A stretch of DNA of 64,000 nt from Kordia sp. (GTDB taxonomy: Bacteria > Bacteroidota > Bacteroidia > Flavobacteriales > Flavobacteriaceae). Shown here piece by piece: positions 62,241 through 64,000 of this stretch. The DNA lies in contig NZ_JAKVBC010000019.1 of NCBI RefSeq assembly GCF_022447245.1, forward strand, positions 28,391 through 92,390. Direction: 5' to 3'. Under the pieces are notes generated by a model that was given only the letters and a program-made list of their open reading frames with translations, ran no database searches and was not told the DNA's origin. The first letter of the stretch is position 1, and every line of letters begins with the position of its first letter. A program made the position numbers and the translations under genes.

Positions 62241-64000
62241 ATGAAAACAATACAGAAATATATTTTATCACTTCTATGTGTTAGTGTTTTTTTCACTAAT
62301 ACAAAAGTGCAAGCTCAGACAATTCAGGTGGATTGTTCTGTGATTCAATACTACGATTGGGATGGAGATGGCTATGGAGATAGTAACTATCCTTATAACC
62401 CTCAAAATCCAAGTCAATATCAATATGAAGTTCCTGCCTATGCTGTTATACAAAAAGGCAATAGGGTCTGTAATGCTAGTGACTGTGATGATAGTGATCC
62501 CCTTATCAATCCTGATACCTATTGGGCAGCTATTGTAGATGGAGATAATGACGATCATTATACCATTACCTCAGTAGTACAAGGCTGTGACAATATTCCT
62601 TCGAATATGGTAATGATTGATCTAAACAATACAGCGAATTTACAAATGGATTGTGATGATACTGATCCAAGCTTAACAGCATTTAAAGCCTATTATAGAG
62701 ATGTTGAAGGTGATGGTTTTGGAGATATTGAAGATGTGATTTATTCTTGCTCTGGAAGCATTCCAAGTGGGTATGTAGAAAACGGAGGAGATAGCTGCCC
62801 TGATACTTTTGGGGAATTTAATGGTTGTCCTGATCTTACCAATCAGACAAGTATCAATCAGGACAAAAACTATGTTCACTCTGTAGCTTATCAAAGAGCG
62901 ACACAACTCCAAGATATCAGTAATGTTACAGCTAAAGATAAAATAGAACAGGTTACCTACTTTGATGGACTTGGACGCTCACAAATGCAAATAGCCATTG
63001 GACAGTCTCCAAGAGATGGAAGAGATATTAAAACCATCGCTGCTTATGATGGATATGGACGTAGTGCCAATACTTTCTTGCCCTATGTTACTAATGAGCG
63101 TGGCGGAAGTTTTACAGATACACATATCAGTGATGTCTCAGGTAATAGCCTAGCAGTAGGAGAAACTAGAAAACAACAACAGTTTTATCACAATAAATAC
63201 AGTGAAGATATTACCAGTCAGACCAATACAAATGGGCTGATAACGATCCTTGATGGTTTGTCTAACCTGCCACAAAACCTTAGAACGCTTTTAGATGAGA
63301 TGAGTATAAAAGGATCATTAGCTCCATCGTATAGCGCACAGATTTTTGATAATGTGGATAGAGCAGTTGAACAAGCAGCAGCAGGAGAAGATTGGTCGCT
63401 TGCTAAAGAACATACCATTAAAATGGTGTATCAATTAAATGATTCACTTGGGGATGCTGTAAAACGTTATGATGTGACTCATCCTAGCGGAGTCTCTCAG
63501 AATATATCATTATCATATACAAATTCATATTACCCTACAGGAGAACTGACCAAAACGATCACTAAAGATGAGAATTGGAAAAAGAATCAAGAGTATCCAA
63601 CAGATCATACCACAGAAGAATATACCAACAAATCTGGACAGGTGCTTTTAAAGCGTACTTATGATGGAGCACAAACTTTGGATACTTATTATGTGTATGA
63701 TAAATTTGGGAATCTAACCTATGTATTACCTCCTATGGCATCTGCACAACCAGATATCAATGCTAACAATACAATTGAAAAATATTGTTATCAGTACAAG
63801 TACGATCATAGAAACAGGCTGATTGAAAAACGAATTCCAGGGAAAGGATGGGAATATATTGTCTATGATAAACTAGATCGTCCAATCCTTACTCAAGATG
63901 TAAATCTAAGAGGAAGCAATACATGGCTATTTACCAAATACGACGCCTTGGGAAGAGTCGTTTACACAGGAAAGTATACAGATAATACCAATACCACTAG
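62241..64000 (+). CDS. DUF6443/RHS-repeat surface protein, 5' part (runs off window)
   Basis: Open frame of 586 codons to the window end. Signal peptide MKTIQKYILSLLCVSVFFTN, ending QAQ. N-terminal MopE-like copper/metal-binding repeats: YYDWDGDGYGDSNY, DCDDSDPLINPDTYW, DCDDTDPSLTAFKAYYRDVEGDGFGD. From about 200, the DUF6443 region (YVHSVAYQRATQLQDISNV, VTYFDGLGRSQMQIAIGQSP, YDGYGRSANTFLPYV), then YD/RHS repeats (YVYDKFGNLTYVLPPM, YKYDHRNRLIEKRIPGKGWE, YDKLDRPILTQDV). Such proteins commonly end in a variable toxin-like domain, which lies outside this window. Two bases behind the previous gene, so the two are one operon under LytTR control. Confidence 0.9.
   Translation, partial: MKTIQKYILSLLCVSVFFTNTKVQAQTIQVDCSVIQYYDWDGDGYGDSNYPYNPQNPSQYQYEVPAYAVIQKGNRVCNASDCDDSDPLINPDTYWAAIVDGDNDDHYTITSVVQGCDNIPSNMVMIDLNNTANLQMDCDDTDPSLTAFKAYYRDVEGDGFGDIEDVIYSCSGSIPSGYVENGGDSCPDTFGEFNGCPDLTNQTSINQDKNYVHSVAYQRATQLQDISNVTAKDKIEQVTYFDGLGRSQMQIAIGQSPRDGRDIKTIAAYDGYGRSANTFLPYVTNERGGSFTDTHISDVSGNSLAVGETRKQQQFYHNKYSEDITSQTNTNGLITILDGLSNLPQNLRTLLDEMSIKGSLAPSYSAQIFDNVDRAVEQAAAGEDWSLAKEHTIKMVYQLNDSLGDAVKRYDVTHPSGVSQNISLSYTNSYYPTGELTKTITKDENWKKNQEYPTDHTTEEYTNKSGQVLLKRTYDGAQTLDTYYVYDKFGNLTYVLPPMASAQPDINANNTIEKYCYQYKYDHRNRLIEKRIPGKGWEYIVYDKLDRPILTQDVNLRGSNTWLFTKYDALGRVVYTGKYTDNTNTT

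Overview
The window looks like chromosomal DNA of a marine member of the Flavobacteriaceae (Bacteroidota), possibly Kordia or a close relative. The reasons are low GC, sparse Shine-Dalgarno sites, TTG-N20-TAnnTTTG promoter signatures, an E1alpha/beta fusion, the Bacteroidota-type phenylalanine hydroxylase, DUF4136/DUF5522/GSCFA proteins, and RiPP precursors with the Bacteroidota class I lanthipeptide-like leader. The genus is an inference. I saw no rRNA, tRNA, CRISPR array or intact insertion sequence.

Layout. 1-12.7 kb: a frameshifted alpha/beta hydrolase, a giant VIT/VWA/TonB-plug-like surface protein, urocanate hydratase, lipoproteins, an S41 peptidase, a wrecked nucleoside hydrolase gene and a MORN/YwqK-like repeat protein. 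13-17.4 kb: two unknown exported proteins and two Cys-rich RiPP precursor genes. 17.5-23 kb: branched-chain 2-oxoacid dehydrogenase genes (E2, ilvE, E1alpha/beta) divergent from an Lrp/AsnC regulator. 23-30.8 kb: a gene run preceded by a strong terminator/anti-terminator leader. It encodes a threonine-dehydratase-like enzyme, an ornithine-cyclodeaminase-like enzyme, a heavily mutated EF-hand/ClpP-like gene, an aminotransferase, a VOC protein, an unknown protein and an ATP-grasp ligase, followed by a broken copy of the ligase tail. 30.8-44.7 kb: a long minus-strand phenylacetate (paa) operon, read paaE-A-B-C-D-G-(four-helix)-H-(small gene)-I-(four-helix)-J-Z-(GIY-YIG)-F-Y. Its promoter overlaps a perfect 18-bp palindrome, a likely operator for the TetR protein encoded just upstream. 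Phenylalanine 4-monooxygenase follows on the other strand. 47.7-55.2 kb: GSCFA protein, alanyl-tRNA synthetase, and a plus-strand run M23 peptidase-MerR-LemA-TPM-TPM. 55.2-64 kb: an accessory region with an interrupted serine recombinase, three tiny genes, a LytTR regulator and the start of a two-gene YD/RHS surface system that runs off the window.

How the genes work together. The paa block encodes CoA-thioester epoxidation (A-E), isomerisation (G), ring hydrolysis and aldehyde oxidation (Z), and beta-oxidation-like steps (F, H, J), with thioesterases or salvage proteins (I, Y). The CoA ligase paaK is not in the window. Phenylalanine hydroxylase, branched-chain oxoacid dehydrogenase and urocanase suggest an amino-acid-degrading lifestyle.

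A second theme is gene decay. At least nine loci are interrupted by in-frame stops, frameshifts, truncation or loss of a start, often as a single lesion in an otherwise intact reading frame. Several families of short palindromic repeats sit between genes.
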